A stretch of 64,000 nt of DNA. Origin: Citricoccus sp. SGAir0253. GTDB lineage: Bacteria > Actinomycetota > Actinomycetes > Actinomycetales > Micrococcaceae. The stretch spans positions 62,001 through 126,000 of the forward strand of contig NZ_CP039424.1 of the NCBI RefSeq assembly GCF_005877055.1, in the 5' to 3' direction. Shown piece after piece: positions 1 through 9,382 of the stretch; within the stretch, counting starts at the first letter, position 1; the number at the start of each line of letters is the position of its first letter. The notes below the pieces were generated by a model. That model ran no database searches, was not told where the DNA came from, and saw only the letters and a list, made by a program, of their open reading frames with translations. Made by a program: the position numbers and the translations under genes.

Positions 1-489
1 GAGACCATCAAGGATCTCGCAGCGCAGATCGACCGCGACTACGAGGACAAGGACGTCCTGCTGGTGGCCGTGCTCAAGGGCGCGGTCATGGTCATGGCCG
101 ACCTCTCGCGTGCCCTGCGCTCGCACGTGACCCTCGACTTCATGGCCGTCTCCTCCTACGGCTCCGGCACCCAGTCCTCCGGCGTGGTGCGCATCCTCAA
201 GGACCTCGACGCCGACCTCATGGGCCGCCACGTGCTGATCGTCGAGGACATCATCGACTCGGGCCTGACCCTGTCCTGGCTCAAGACCAACCTGGAGTCC
301 CGCGGCCCGGCCTCCGTGGAGATCTGCGCCTTCCTGCGCAAGCCCGAGGCCATGAAGGTGGACATCGACGTCAAGTACGTCGGCAAGGACATCCCCAACG
401 AGTTCGTGGTCGGCTACGGCCTCGACTTCGACGAGCGGTACCGCAACCTGGACTTCATCGGCACGCTCGCCCCGCACGTCTACTCCTGA
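1..489 (+). CDS. hpt: Hypoxanthine-guanine phosphoribosyltransferase, 5' end missing
   Basis: Purine salvage enzyme that joins hypoxanthine or guanine to PRPP to give IMP or GMP in the cytosol. The reading frame is open from base 1, so the N-terminus lies outside the window; 162 codons remain, close to the family's usual 175-185. The PRPP-binding motif [14 protein letters not shown] is at residues 78-91 of the visible part, and the LLVAVLKG segment before it matches the family's PPi loop region. In actinobacteria hpt sits between tilS and ftsH, and ftsH does follow here. The stop at 487-489 is followed by a long inverted repeat with DnaA boxes. Identification is firm from the motif and neighbours. 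Confidence 0.95.
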   Translation, partial: ETIKDLAAQIDRDYEDKDVLLVAVLKGAVMVMADLSRALRSHVTLDFMAVSSYGSGTQSSGVVRILKDLDADLMGRHVLIVEDIIDSGLTLSWLKTNLESRGPASVEICAFLRKPEAMKVDIDVKYVGKDIPNEFVVGYGLDFDERYRNLDFIGTLAPHVYS

Positions 490-496
490 GCCGCCT

Positions 497-546
497 CCAC
501 AGGTTGTCCACAGCGTGATTAACAGCTGTGGGCAACCTGTGGACAA
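497..546. promoter_or_regulatory. Inverted repeat containing DnaA-box-like 9-mers
   Basis: Arms at 497-514 and 525-542 are complementary over 18 bp with one G:T-type mismatch, around a 10-nt loop. Inside are TTGTCCACA (504-512, plus), TTGTCCACA (538-546, minus) and TTGCCCACA (527-535, minus). TTGTCCACA is the DnaA box preferred in G+C-rich actinobacteria. The element could titrate DnaA or regulate ftsH; as RNA it could also end hpt transcription, although no T-tract follows. The role is inferred. Confidence 0.6.
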
Positions 547-650
547 CGTGCCGGACGCCGATCCCCCGGCGCGCGGGCGTCCCGGCCGCGGCCCCCGGTG
601 GCCCCGGGCATTCCACCGCTCGCGAACGGCGGGCTCCCAGCACCGCGCCG

Positions 651-656
651 TAGACT
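651..656 (+). promoter_or_regulatory. Probable ftsH -10 element (TAGACT)
   Basis: TAGACT fits the actinobacterial TANNNT -10 pattern. Transcription would begin near 663 and give a leader of about 85 nt with an AGGAGAG ribosome site at 738-744 before the TTG start at 748. This argues against the in-frame GTG at 598, which lies upstream of the promoter. No clear -35 was seen. Confidence 0.5.
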
Positions 657-747
657 CGCGCCCGGTACCGTTGACGGGTACGGCAGGACCGTGTCCCGCC
701 GCCGGTGGACGGATCGTCCGCGCCGCAGGCCGAGGTCAGGAGAGTTG

Positions 748-2844
748 TTGAACGCCAAGAAGGTCTTCAAGGGCCCGATCATCTGGATCGTCCTGGCCGC
801 GTTGTTCCTCGTCCTGCTCGTCCCCGCCCTCACGCAGGGCTCGAGCGCCCGCGTGGACACCAACGTCGGCCTGGCGCTGCTCCAGGAGGACAAGGCCGAG
901 CAGGCCCGCATCCAGGACGGCGAGCAGCGCGTGGACCTGACGCTGCGGGACCCCTACGTCCAGGACGGCCGGGAGCTCGGCGAGGAGGTCTACTTCTACT
1001 ACTCCACGGCCCGCGCGGAGAAGGTGGTCGAGGCCATCGACGACTCCTCGCTGGACGGCTTCACGGACCAGCCGGTGCAGAACAACTGGCTGCTGTCCCT
1101 GCTCGGGTTCATGGTCCCGTTCATCCTGATCGCCCTCGTGTTCTGGTTCCTGATGTCCCGGGTCCAGGGCGGCGGCGGAAAGGTCATGCAGTTCGGCAAG
1201 TCCAAGGCCAAGCTGATCACCAAGGACATGCCGCAGGTGACGTTCGCGGACGTCGCCGGGGCGGACGAGGCGGTCGAGGAGCTCCACGAGATCAAGGAGT
1301 TCCTCTCCGAGCCCACCAAGTTCCAGGCCGTGGGCGCCAAGATCCCCAAGGGCGTGCTGCTCTACGGCCCGCCCGGGACCGGCAAGACGCTGCTGGCCAA
1401 GGCCGTCGCCGGCGAGGCGGGCGTGCCGTTCTACTCGATCTCCGGCTCGGACTTCGTGGAGATGTTCGTCGGCGTCGGCGCCTCCCGCGTGCGCGACCTC
1501 TTCGAGCAGGCCAAGAACAACTCGCCGGCCATCATCTTCGTGGACGAGATCGACGCCGTCGGGCGCCACCGCGGCGCCGGCGTGGGCGGCGGCAACGACG
1601 AGCGCGAGCAGACCCTGAACCAGCTGCTCGTGGAGATGGACGGCTTCGACGCCACCACCAACGTCATCCTCATCGCCGCCACCAACCGGCCGGACGTGCT
1701 GGACCCGGCCCTGCTGCGCCCGGGCCGCTTCGACCGCCAGATCCCGGTGGAGGCCCCCGACCTCGAGGGCCGGCACCGGATCCTGCAGGTGCACGCGCAG
1801 GGCAAGCCCATGGCGCCGGGCGTGGACCTGCACGCCCTGGCCAAGCGCACCCCGGGCTTCACGGGCGCGGACCTGGCCAACGTGCTCAACGAGGCCGCGC
1901 TGCTCACCGCGCGCTCCAACGCCCAGCTGATCGACGACCGGGCGCTGGACGAGGCGGTGGACCGCGTCATGGCCGGCCCGCAGAAGCGCTCGCGCCTCAT
2001 GAAGGAGCACGAGCGCAAGGTCACCGCCTACCACGAGGGAGGCCACGCCCTGGTGGCCGCGGGCCTGCGCAACTCGGCGCCCGTCACGAAGATCACCATC
2101 CTGCCGCGCGGCCGCGCCCTCGGCTACACGATGGTGGTGCCGGAGGACGACAAGTACTCCGTGACCCGCAACGAGCTGCTGGACCAGCTCGCCTACGCGA
2201 TGGGCGGCCGCGTGGCCGAGGAGATCATCTTCCACGACCCCTCCACCGGCGCCTCGAACGACATCTCCAAGGCCACGGACACCGCGCGCAAGATGGTGAC
2301 CGAGTACGGGATGAGCGAGCGCGTGGGCGCCGTGAAGCTCGGCGCCGGCAGCGGCGAGCCGTTCATGGGCCGGGACATGGGCGCGGGCCGCGACTACTCC
2401 GAGCAGGTGGCCGGGCTCGTGGACGAGGAGGTCCGCCAGCTGCTGGACCAGGCCCACGACGAGGCGTACTGGATCCTCACGAGGAACCGGGACGTCCTGG
2501 ACCGCCTGGCCTACGAGCTGCTCGAGAAGGAGACGCTCAACCAGGCCCAGATCGCGGAGATCTTCGCGGACGTGCGCAAGCGCGACCCGCGCGAGGTGTG
2601 GCTCTCGAGCGAGGACCGGCCCGTCTCCGACCAGCCGCCCGTGCTGTCCCCGGCGGAGCGCCGGGCGCGCGCCGCGAGCAACGGGCACGAGGCCGGGCCG
2701 GTGGACCCCGAGTCCACCTCGGACACCCTGGTGCCCACCGTGGACCCGACGCCGGGCAGCCAGCTCCCCGGGGAGGACCCCGGCGGTTCCGGCGGGGGCC
2801 CGGGGGCGGGACCGACGGACCTGCCCTCCCAGCCGCAGGGATAG
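748..2844 (+). CDS. ftsH: ATP-dependent zinc metalloprotease FtsH
   Basis: Membrane-anchored AAA+ protease that extracts and degrades misfolded membrane proteins and selected regulators. The 698-residue product has an N-terminal membrane anchor (about 6-28), an extracytoplasmic segment, a second anchor (about 112-135), Walker A GPPGTGKT at 207-214, and the zinc site HEGGH at 429-433. A Pro/Gly/Glu-rich, probably disordered tail of about 90 residues follows the protease domain, as in other actinobacterial FtsH. TTG 748 is chosen because AGGAG at 738-742 lies 5 nt upstream; the frame stays open back to 598, but that part reads as Arg/Pro-rich non-coding sequence. The stop codon TAG overlaps the -10 hexamer of folE. 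Confidence 0.95.
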   Translation: MNAKKVFKGPIIWIVLAALFLVLLVPALTQGSSARVDTNVGLALLQEDKAEQARIQDGEQRVDLTLRDPYVQDGRELGEEVYFYYSTARAEKVVEAIDDSSLDGFTDQPVQNNWLLSLLGFMVPFILIALVFWFLMSRVQGGGGKVMQFGKSKAKLITKDMPQVTFADVAGADEAVEELHEIKEFLSEPTKFQAVGAKIPKGVLLYGPPGTGKTLLAKAVAGEAGVPFYSISGSDFVEMFVGVGASRVRDLFEQAKNNSPAIIFVDEIDAVGRHRGAGVGGGNDEREQTLNQLLVEMDGFDATTNVILIAATNRPDVLDPALLRPGRFDRQIPVEAPDLEGRHRILQVHAQGKPMAPGVDLHALAKRTPGFTGADLANVLNEAALLTARSNAQLIDDRALDEAVDRVMAGPQKRSRLMKEHERKVTAYHEGGHALVAAGLRNSAPVTKITILPRGRALGYTMVVPEDDKYSVTRNELLDQLAYAMGGRVAEEIIFHDPSTGASNDISKATDTARKMVTEYGMSERVGAVKLGAGSGEPFMGRDMGAGRDYSEQVAGLVDEEVRQLLDQAHDEAYWILTRNRDVLDRLAYELLEKETLNQAQIAEIFADVRKRDPREVWLSSEDRPVSDQPPVLSPAERRARAASNGHEAGPVDPESTSDTLVPTVDPTPGSQLPGEDPGGSGGGPGAGPTDLPSQPQG

Positions 2845-2854
2845 GATCGCTGTC

Positions 2855-3505
2855 GTGACTGAGACTGATCGAGTGACGGCCCAGGAGGCCGAGCGGGTGG
2901 CCGGGCTGCTGGCCGACCCGGAGGCCGAGCTGCCCCCGGCGGGCGTGGACCTGCAGCGCATCGAGGCCGCCGTGCGGGAGATCCTCGAGGCCGTGGGGGA
3001 GGACCCGGACCGGGAGGGGCTGGAGGACACCCCCGCCCGGGTGGCCAAGGCCTACGCCGAGTTCTTCGCCGGCCTGCACCAGGACCCGGCGGACGTCCTC
3101 GGCACCACGTTCGACATCTCCCACGAGGAGCTCGTGCTGGTCAAGGACATCCCGTTCTACTCCACGTGCGAGCACCACCTCGTGCCGTTCCACGGCACCG
3201 TCCACATCGGCTACATCCCCTCGAAGGACGGCCGGGTGACGGGGCTGAGCAAGCTCGCCCGGCTCGTGGAGGTCTTCGCCCGGCGCCCGCAGGTGCAGGA
3301 GCGGCTGACCACGCAGGTGGTGGAGGCGCTGATGACCCACCTGCACCCGCGCGGGGCGATCGTGGTGGTCGAGGCCGAGCACCTGTGCATGTCCATGCGC
3401 GGGGTGCGCAAGCCGGGGGCCAAGACCGTGACCTCCGCGGTGCGCGGCCAGTTGCGCGACGCCACCACCCGGGCCGAGGCGATGGGGCTCATCCTGCACG
3501 GCTGA
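2855..3505 (+). CDS. folE: GTP cyclohydrolase I
   Basis: Catalyses the first step of folate synthesis, GTP to 7,8-dihydroneopterin triphosphate. The 216-residue length is normal. Zinc ligands are visible: C105 with H107/H108 in [12 protein letters not shown], and C178 in EHLCMS. The segment [10 protein letters not shown] is also diagnostic. The start is GTG. TAGGAT (2842-2847) ends 7 nt before it and overlaps the ftsH stop, so a leaderless transcript is likely alongside read-through from ftsH. It heads the folate block folE-folP-folB-folK; 166 bp separate it from folP. Confidence 0.96.
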   Translation: MTETDRVTAQEAERVAGLLADPEAELPPAGVDLQRIEAAVREILEAVGEDPDREGLEDTPARVAKAYAEFFAGLHQDPADVLGTTFDISHEELVLVKDIPFYSTCEHHLVPFHGTVHIGYIPSKDGRVTGLSKLARLVEVFARRPQVQERLTTQVVEALMTHLHPRGAIVVVEAEHLCMSMRGVRKPGAKTVTSAVRGQLRDATTRAEAMGLILHG

Positions 3506-3671
3506 GCCCGGCCCCCCGACGACGACCCGCGCGAGACGCCGCGGCGGAGCGGCCCACCGCGGCCGGCGACCATCCCGACGGCCGGCCCCGGCCCGGACGA
3601 CGACCACCCGCGACGACGAACCGCCACGGCCGTGCCCGGCGCCGGGACGGCCGCAGACGAAAGGACCACCC

Positions 3672-4610
3672 TTGGACTCGATGGCAGCACAGGCAGGCAC
3701 CGGCCCGGCGACGGGACCGCTGACGGTGATCCGCAAGGTCCGCCGCCGGACCCTGGCCGACCTCCCCACGGACCGCACGCTCGTGATGGGGATCCTCAAC
3801 GTCACGCACAACTCCTTCTCCGACGGCGGGGACTACCTGGACACGGAGACGGCCATCGAGCAGGGGCTGCGCCTGCACTACTCGGGGGCGGACATCATCG
3901 ACGTCGGCGGGGAGTCCACCCGTCCGGGGGCCGAGGCCATCGACACCCTCACGGAGCAGAACCGGGTGCTGCCGGTCATCGAGGCGCTGCTGAAGGCCGG
4001 CGCCGTGGTGTCCGTGGACACCATGCACACCGCCACCGCGGAGGCCGCGCTGAAGCTCGGCGACGTCATCGTCAACGACGTCTCGGGGCTCAACCACGAG
4101 CCGGACATGCCCGAGCTGATCGCCCGCACCGGCGCCCCCTACGTGCTGATGCACAACCGCGGGGACGCGCAGACCATGGACTCCCTCGCCGAGTACGAGG
4201 ACGTCGTGGAGGAGGTGGTGGGCGAGCTCTCCGGCCTCGTGGACCGGTTCCTCGCCGCCGGCGTGCGCCGCGAACAGCTCATCCTCGACCCGGGACTGGG
4301 CTTCGCCAAGGCGGGGGACCAGAACTGGGAGCTGCTGCGCGGCCTGGACCGCCTCGTGGGGCTGGGCCTCCCGGTGCTCGTGGCGGCCTCCCGCAAGCGC
4401 TTCCTCGGCAGCCTGCTCGCCACCCGGTCCGGCGCCGAGCCGGCCCCCAAGGACCGCGACCACGTCACCGCCGCCGTCTCCGCCCTCTCGGCGGCCCACG
4501 GGGCGTGGGGCGTGCGCGTGCACCACGTGGAGTCCTCCCTGCACGCCGTGAAGGTGGCCCGGGCCTGGACCGGGGGCCCGGGACCGGTCGGCCGCCAGCC
4601 GGGGGCGTGA
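3672..4610 (+). CDS. folP: Dihydropteroate synthase
   Basis: Condenses dihydropterin pyrophosphate with p-aminobenzoate; target of sulfonamides. The 312-residue TIM-barrel protein shows the first pterin-site motif at 39-53 (MGILNVTHNSFSDGG), DVGGESTRPG, and the SRKRFLG segment with the conserved basic pair. The TH-N form of the first motif differs from the common TPDS form, though this position varies in actinobacteria (TDDS in mycobacteria). TTG 3672 is chosen because GAAAGGA (3659-3665) is 6 nt upstream; ATG 3681 is the alternative. The stop overlaps the folB start (GTGA), implying coupled translation. Confidence 0.94.
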   Translation: MDSMAAQAGTGPATGPLTVIRKVRRRTLADLPTDRTLVMGILNVTHNSFSDGGDYLDTETAIEQGLRLHYSGADIIDVGGESTRPGAEAIDTLTEQNRVLPVIEALLKAGAVVSVDTMHTATAEAALKLGDVIVNDVSGLNHEPDMPELIARTGAPYVLMHNRGDAQTMDSLAEYEDVVEEVVGELSGLVDRFLAAGVRREQLILDPGLGFAKAGDQNWELLRGLDRLVGLGLPVLVAASRKRFLGSLLATRSGAEPAPKDRDHVTAAVSALSAAHGAWGVRVHHVESSLHAVKVARAWTGGPGPVGRQPGA

Positions 4611-4981
4611 GCGGCGTGGCGGACCGGATCGCGCTCACCGGCCTGCGCGCCCGCGGCTTCCACGGGGTCTTCCCCGAGGAGCGGCGGGACGGCCAGGACT
4701 TCGTGACGGACGTCGTCGTGCACCTGGACGTGGCGCCGGCCGCCGCCACCGACGACCTCTCGCTGACGGTCAACTACGCCGAGGTCGCCGGCGCCGTGCT
4801 GGAGGTCGTCACGGGCGAGCCGGTCGACCTCATCGAGACCGTGGCCGAGCGCATCGCCCGGTCCGTCCTGGACTCCCAGCCGGTCGCCGCGGCCGTGGAC
4901 GTCACCGTGCACAAGCCCGGTGCGCCCATCGAGGCCGACTTCGCCGACGTCGCCGTGACCGTCTCCCGGAGCCGGCCGTGA
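4607..4981 (+). CDS. folB: Dihydroneopterin aldolase
   Basis: Converts dihydroneopterin to 6-hydroxymethyl-dihydropterin and glycolaldehyde. The product is 124 residues, typical for the family. The N-terminal ITLxGLRARGFHGVFPEER-type segment contains the expected substrate loop, and the conserved Glu/Lys region ends in TVHKPGAPI. Start GTG 4607 overlaps the folP stop by 4 bp; GTG 4616 would lose three residues. The stop in turn overlaps the folK start by 4 bp, so folP-folB-folK is one translationally coupled unit. Confidence 0.92.
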   Translation: MSGVADRIALTGLRARGFHGVFPEERRDGQDFVTDVVVHLDVAPAAATDDLSLTVNYAEVAGAVLEVVTGEPVDLIETVAERIARSVLDSQPVAAAVDVTVHKPGAPIEADFADVAVTVSRSRP

Positions 4982-5625
4982 CCGGCCGGGATCCCGACGC
5001 GCGGGAGGCGGCGCCCGCGGACGGGCCCGTGCCGCCCCGGTCGCCGGGGGAGGGCGCGGGGCCCCACGCGCCGGCCGATCCGCTCGACCGGGCGCCCGGC
5101 CGGCCGGTCCCGGCCGTCCTCGCCCTCGGGGCCAACCTCGGTGATCCGGCCGCGACGCTGCAGGCCGCGGTCCGCGCCCTGGCGGAGCGCGAGGGCATCG
5201 AGCTGACCGGGGTCTCGCCCGTGGCGGTCACGGCGCCGGTGGGCGGCCCGGCGGGACAGCCGGACTACCTCAACCTGGTCCTGGCGATCCGGACCACCCT
5301 GGCCCCGCGGGCACTGCTCGCCGCCTGCCACGCCGTCGAGCAGGCCCACCACCGCACCCGCGAGGTGCGCTGGGGTCCGCGCACCCTGGACGTGGACATC
5401 ATCGCCTACGCCGACCTCGCCTCGGACGTCCCCGAGCTGACGCTGCCCCACCCGCGCGCGCACGAGCGGGCCTTCGTGCTCGCCCCGTGGTCCTGGCTGG
5501 ATCCCGACGCCCGGCTCGGCGGCGTGCCCGTGGCGGAACTCGCGGCCCGCGCGGCCGACGCCGGCACCGTCCGCCGGCTGGGCGACGCCCCCGCCGCCCC
5601 GGGGCCGGGAGCGCCGGCGTCGTGA
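4978..5625 (+). CDS. folK: 2-amino-4-hydroxy-6-hydroxymethyldihydropteridine diphosphokinase
   Basis: Pyrophosphorylates hydroxymethyl-dihydropterin to supply FolP. The HPPK domain starts near residue 44 (VLALGANLGDP) and contains RWGPRTLDVDII and LPHPRAHERAFVLAPW, the ATP- and pterin-binding signatures. The first 43 residues are a Pro/Gly/Asp-rich extension not found in most HPPKs, so the true start may be internal; GTG 4978 is kept because it overlaps the folB stop. The stop overlaps the next start (GTG 5622). The 215-residue length exceeds the usual 160-180 because of both ends. Confidence 0.92.
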   Translation: MTGRDPDAREAAPADGPVPPRSPGEGAGPHAPADPLDRAPGRPVPAVLALGANLGDPAATLQAAVRALAEREGIELTGVSPVAVTAPVGGPAGQPDYLNLVLAIRTTLAPRALLAACHAVEQAHHRTREVRWGPRTLDVDIIAYADLASDVPELTLPHPRAHERAFVLAPWSWLDPDARLGGVPVAELAARAADAGTVRRLGDAPAAPGPGAPAS

Positions 5626-6173
5626 GCTCGATCCGTCCCCTGTGGCTGCTGGTCGTGTGCGCCGTGAGCGGCGTGCTGGGCTGGCTGGGCGCGCTGCTGG
5701 CGGCCCGGTCCGGCCTCGTCGCCCCCGTGCTCGTGGCGTCCTCGGTGGTCACCCTCGCGGCGGTGGCCGTGCTGGTCCTGGCCCTCGGGATCCGCGTCCA
5801 GCGGGACAAGCGGCGCCCGCCGGCCGCGCGGATGGACCCGGTGGCCGCGGCCCGCACGCTCGTCCTGGCGCAGTCCGGGGCGTACGCGGGCGCGCTGATC
5901 GCCGGATGGCACGCCGGGGTGCTCGTCCACCTGGCCTCCGCCACGGGATTCGGCACGGCCACCGTCAACGACGCGCTGGTGATGATCATCGGCGGCCTCG
6001 TGCTGGTTATCGTGGGGTTCGTGGTGGAGCAGTTCTGCCGGCTGCCCCCGGACGACGGGGCGGACGGCACCGCCAACGGGTCCGGAGGGGACCCGGACGG
6101 GACCCGGCGCACCCAGGGCCCCGCCTACGGCACGGAAGGGGAGGGCGGCTATGCCCGGTCCACGGGACGATGA
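5622..6173 (+). CDS. DUF3180 family membrane protein
   Basis: Integral membrane protein of 183 residues with about four predicted hydrophobic segments (roughly 5-25, 35-57, 85-105, 118-140) and an acidic, Gly/Thr-rich cytosolic tail. This family of unknown function is a standard companion of folK in actinobacteria, which is the main support for the name. GTG 5622 overlaps the folK stop by 4 bp. The 3' end overlaps the next gene by 23 bp, so translation is probably coupled. Function unknown. Confidence 0.8.
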   Translation: MSSIRPLWLLVVCAVSGVLGWLGALLAARSGLVAPVLVASSVVTLAAVAVLVLALGIRVQRDKRRPPAARMDPVAAARTLVLAQSGAYAGALIAGWHAGVLVHLASATGFGTATVNDALVMIIGGLVLVIVGFVVEQFCRLPPDDGADGTANGSGGDPDGTRRTQGPAYGTEGEGGYARSTGR

Positions 6174-6693
6174 CCACGCGACGGCCTGGGACCTGCGGTC
6201 CCTCGAGGGCGTGGAGTGGACGCCCGTCTCCCGCAAGCTGATCCCCGCCCGGATGCTGGGGGAGGGCCTGGGGGCCCTCGCCGTCCTCCTCGTGACCTGC
6301 GTGCCGCTGGTCCTGCGCCTGGCCGGGGCGTGGCCCGGCTACCCGGCGTGGCTGGCGTGGGGGCTGCCGGCCGTCGTGCTCGTGTGGTCGCTCGTGGACC
6401 TGGCCCTCGTCCCGCGGCAGGTCCGCGCGCTGGGCTACGCCGAGAGGGAGGACGACGTCCTGGTCCGCTCGGGCCTGTTCTTCCGCCGGGTCCTCGCGGT
6501 GCCCTACGGCCGGCTCCAGTACCTCGACGTCAAGGAGGGCCCGGTGCAGCGGCGCTTCGGGATCCGGACCCTCGAGCTGCAGACCGCCTCGGCCGCCACG
6601 AACGCCACCCTGCCGGGCATCCCGGTCGAGGACAGCGAGCACCTCCGCGACCGCCTGATGGCCCGCGGGCAGGCCCGGCTGGCGGGGCTGTGA
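6151..6693 (+). CDS. PH domain-containing membrane protein (YdbS/DUF304 type)
   Basis: A 180-residue protein with two adjacent membrane segments (about 30-52 and 60-80) and one bacterial PH (bPH2) domain at about 85-165. The signature region includes VLVRSGLFFRRVLAVPYGRLQYLDV and RRFGIRTLELQT. Such YdbS-like proteins are usually encoded as a short and a long member in tandem, exactly as here with the next gene. In other bacteria they are linked to envelope stress; the role in this organism is unknown. ATG 6151 lies inside the preceding gene's end. Confidence 0.85.
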   Translation: MPGPRDDDHATAWDLRSLEGVEWTPVSRKLIPARMLGEGLGALAVLLVTCVPLVLRLAGAWPGYPAWLAWGLPAVVLVWSLVDLALVPRQVRALGYAEREDDVLVRSGLFFRRVLAVPYGRLQYLDVKEGPVQRRFGIRTLELQTASAATNATLPGIPVEDSEHLRDRLMARGQARLAGL

Positions 6694-8366
6694 CCGGCGC
6701 GGGGCCGGACCGGCCGGAGGCGGCCGACGGCGACTGGCACCGCGTGCACCCCATCAGCCCCTGGGTGCGGGGCTGGGTGGTCCTCGTGGGGCTGCTGTTC
6801 GTGGCCACCCAGTCGGTGGGCGAGGACCTCGTCGGGGCCCTCGTGGGCGCCGGGGAGTTCCGCGCCGCCGAGGGGCTGTGGATGACCCTCGCGGTCTACG
6901 GTGCGGTCTTCGTGGTCATGGTGATCGCCTACTTCTTCTCGTGGCGGTTCACGAAGTACCGGCTGGGGGAGGAGCAGGTGCTGCTGGACAGCGGCGTCGT
7001 CTTCCGTCAGCACCGGCGGGTCCGGTACGACCGCGTGCAGGCGGTGGACATCCGCCAGCCGCTGCTCGCGCGCGTCTTCGGCCTCGCCGAGCTGCGCTTC
7101 GAGGCGGCCGACGGCGGCCGGACCGCCCTGCAACTGGCCTTCATCCGGGAGGAGGAGGCCCGCGTGCTGCGCGCGGAGATCATGGGACGCGCCGCGGGCG
7201 TCCGGCCCGGGTCCGACCCGGCACCGGGCCATGCTCCGGGCCACGCCGCGGTGGCCCTCGCCCCGGGGGCCGGGGCCACGGGCGAGGGCCGGCACGGTCC
7301 GGCGGGCGCGCCGGCACCCGGCCCGGCACCGGCACCGGGCGAGGGGCCGTCGGGCGCGGGGGCCGGCGCCGCCGTCGGGCCTCCCGTGCCGCACCCCCTG
7401 CCCGAGGCGCCCGAGCAGGTCATGCTGCAGGTCCCGGTGCCGCGGCTGGTCGGTTCGCTGCTGCTGTCCGGCGGCACGGCGGGGATGGCGACGGTCCTGG
7501 TCCTGCTGCTGGCGGGCTCGGCGTTCGCCGATGCCGTCCTCCCGGCCGGCATCGACGAGCCGTGGTCCGCGGCCCTCCTGTTCTCCCTCATCCCCTTCGG
7601 CTTCTCGCTCGTGAGCTTCCTGTGGAGCGGGTTCAGCAAGGGCTACGCCTTCACGGTGGCGACCTCCCCGGACGGGCTGCGGCTGCGCTACGGCCTGCTG
7701 GAGACGGCGCAGCAGACCGTGCCGCCGGGGCGCGTGCAGGCGGTCTCCGTCCGGCAGGGGCTGTTCTGGCGCCCCTTCGGCTGGTACCGGATGAACGTGA
7801 ACGTGGCCGGCTACGGCCCCGGCACGGAGCCGGGGGGCCCGGACAAGACCCTCGTGCTGCCCGTGGGCACCCTCGAGGACGTGCTGCGCGTGCTGTCCGT
7901 GGTCGCCCCGGACCCCGGCGTGGAGGAGGCCCCGGAGGTCATCCGGGCCGGGATCGTGGGCCGGGGCGACGACCGCGGGTTCACGGCCTCCCCGCGCCGG
8001 GCCCGCTGGCTGGACCCGCTGGCGTGGCGCCGCAACGCATTCCGCTCCACCCGCACCATGCTGATGCTGCGCTCCGGCCGTCTCGAGCGCCGGCTCGTGC
8101 TCCTGCCGCACGAGCGGATCCAGTCCATCGACGTCCGCCAGGGCCCCCTCGACCGGCGGCTGGGCCTGGCGCGGATGCGGTTCCACTCCACCCCGGGCCC
8201 GATCGCGCCGGCCCTGGAGCACGCCGACGCCGCCGTGGCCCGCCGCCTGTTCCGGGAGGCGGCGGACATCGCGGCCGTCTCGCGCCGGCTGCGGGACCGC
8301 AACCAGTGGATGCGGCCGGAGGAACTGGCCCGCTTCGACCGACGCACCCAGGAGGTGGCCCGATGA
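6690..8366 (+). CDS. Large PH domain-containing membrane protein (YdbT type, three bPH2 repeats)
   Basis: A 558-residue membrane protein with three recognisable bPH2 repeats, each carrying a Val/Leu-x-x-x-Arg-hydrophobic-Gln/Asp-hydrophobic core: LLDSGVVFRQHRRVRYDRVQ, LRYGLLETAQQTVPPGRVQ and MLRSGRLERRLVLLPHERIQ. Paired membrane segments precede the first two repeats. A long Pro/Ala/Gly-rich linker (about 165-245) separates the first repeat from the rest and looks disordered. GTG 6690 overlaps the stop of the short PH gene, and its own stop overlaps the following ATG. Function unknown; likely a complex with its short partner. Confidence 0.85.
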   Translation: MTGAGPDRPEAADGDWHRVHPISPWVRGWVVLVGLLFVATQSVGEDLVGALVGAGEFRAAEGLWMTLAVYGAVFVVMVIAYFFSWRFTKYRLGEEQVLLDSGVVFRQHRRVRYDRVQAVDIRQPLLARVFGLAELRFEAADGGRTALQLAFIREEEARVLRAEIMGRAAGVRPGSDPAPGHAPGHAAVALAPGAGATGEGRHGPAGAPAPGPAPAPGEGPSGAGAGAAVGPPVPHPLPEAPEQVMLQVPVPRLVGSLLLSGGTAGMATVLVLLLAGSAFADAVLPAGIDEPWSAALLFSLIPFGFSLVSFLWSGFSKGYAFTVATSPDGLRLRYGLLETAQQTVPPGRVQAVSVRQGLFWRPFGWYRMNVNVAGYGPGTEPGGPDKTLVLPVGTLEDVLRVLSVVAPDPGVEEAPEVIRAGIVGRGDDRGFTASPRRARWLDPLAWRRNAFRSTRTMLMLRSGRLERRLVLLPHERIQSIDVRQGPLDRRLGLARMRFHSTPGPIAPALEHADAAVARRLFREAADIAAVSRRLRDRNQWMRPEELARFDRRTQEVAR

Positions 8367-9307
8367 GTTCGCCCTTCGGCAACGCACCGCAGAGCCGGCC
8401 CGGCCGGCTGGGGATCGGCGTCATCGGCGCCGGGAAGGTGGGGGCCGTGCTCGGGGCCGCCCTGCGCAACGCCGGCCACGCGGTCACGGGCGTCCACGCG
8501 GTCTCGGAGGCCTCCCGGACCCGGGCGGAGTCCCTGCTGCCGGACGTGCCGGTCCTCGAGATCCCCGAGATCCTGCGCCGCTCCGAGCTGGTCCTGCTCG
8601 CCGTGCCGGACGACATCCTGCCCGAGCTGGTCTCGGGGCTGGCCGAGGCGGGCCACTTCCAGGCCGGGCACCTGGTGGTGCACACCTCGGGCCGGCACGG
8701 GGTGTCCGTCCTGGACCCGGTGCGCCCGGCCGGGGCCATCCCGCTGGCCATCCACCCGGCGATGTCCTTCACGGGGCTGAGCCTGGACCTCGCGCGGCTG
8801 CAGGACTGCATGTTCGGCGTCACCGCGGACGCGATCGTCCTGCCCGTGGCCCAGGCCCTCGTGGTCGAGATGGGCGGGGAGCCGACCGTCATCGCCGAGG
8901 CCGACCGCGGGACCTACCACGCGGCCCTCTCGCACGCCTCGAACCACCTGGTCACCCTCACGGCGCAGGCGGCGCAGCTGCTCGCCTCGATCGGGGTGGA
9001 GCAGACGGACCGGATGCTCTCGCCGCTGATGCACGCCTCCCTGGAGAACGCGCTGGCCAACGGGGACGGGGCGCTCACCGGGCCGGTGGCGCGCGGCGAC
9101 GTCGGCACCGTGCGCCGGCACCTCGAGGTGCTCTCCGCGCTCCTGGAGGACGGCATGCCCGCCGACGTGCTGCAGACCTACCGGCAGCTGGCCCGCGCGA
9201 CGGCCATGCGCGCCCACGCGCGCGGTGCCCTGCGGGACGACGTCGCCGCCGGGCTGCTCGAGGTGCTCGCCGAGGGCGGGCCGGGGACCGCGCCCGGCGC
9301 CGCCTGA
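8363..9307 (+). CDS. Rossmann-like/DUF2520 domain oxidoreductase-like protein
   Basis: A 314-residue cytosolic protein. The N-terminal NAD(P)-type Rossmann fold starts with IGVIGAGKVGAVLGAALRNAG (about 13-33); the all-helical DUF2520 C-terminal half contains AIHPAMSFTG and SHASNHLVTLT. It resembles ketopantoate/6-phosphogluconate-type dehydrogenases in arrangement, and actinobacterial homologues sit directly before panC, which suggests a link to pantothenate supply that has not been shown. Here a divergent three-gene block separates it from panC. Ribosome site GGAGG at 8351-8355; ATG overlaps the preceding stop by 4 bp. Confidence 0.88.
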   Translation: MSSPFGNAPQSRPGRLGIGVIGAGKVGAVLGAALRNAGHAVTGVHAVSEASRTRAESLLPDVPVLEIPEILRRSELVLLAVPDDILPELVSGLAEAGHFQAGHLVVHTSGRHGVSVLDPVRPAGAIPLAIHPAMSFTGLSLDLARLQDCMFGVTADAIVLPVAQALVVEMGGEPTVIAEADRGTYHAALSHASNHLVTLTAQAAQLLASIGVEQTDRMLSPLMHASLENALANGDGALTGPVARGDVGTVRRHLEVLSALLEDGMPADVLQTYRQLARATAMRAHARGALRDDVAAGLLEVLAEGGPGTAPGAA

Positions 9308-9326
9308 CTACGCCGGACACGCCGGA

Positions 9327-9356
9327 GGCGCCGGCGGTCCCTGGACCACCGGCGCC
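9327..9356. terminator. Hairpin between convergent genes
   Basis: Arms GGCGCCGGCGGTCC (9327-9340) and GGACCACCGGCGCC (9343-9356) pair over 14 bp with one G:T mismatch. It lies between the end of the DUF2520 gene (plus) and the end of the DUF3618 gene (minus), so it can stop transcription from both sides. No T-tract, as usual for actinobacterial terminators. Confidence 0.7.
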
Positions 9357-9382
9357 CCCGGCGCCGTGACGCGCTGTACGGC

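Noticed and set aside
598-747. Longer N-terminus for FtsH from GTG 598
   Set aside because: This 50-residue extension is Arg/Pro-rich, lies upstream of the probable promoter at 651-656, and no ribosome site precedes it. TTG 748 has AGGAG at the right distance.
736-3048. Long minus-strand open frame opposite ftsH and folE
   Set aside because: Antisense shadow produced by high third-position G+C. The product is a His/Arg/Leu/Gly-rich repetitive string with no family features, and ftsH on the plus strand is unambiguous. The same applies to long minus-strand frames at 12853-16248 and 17495-21037.
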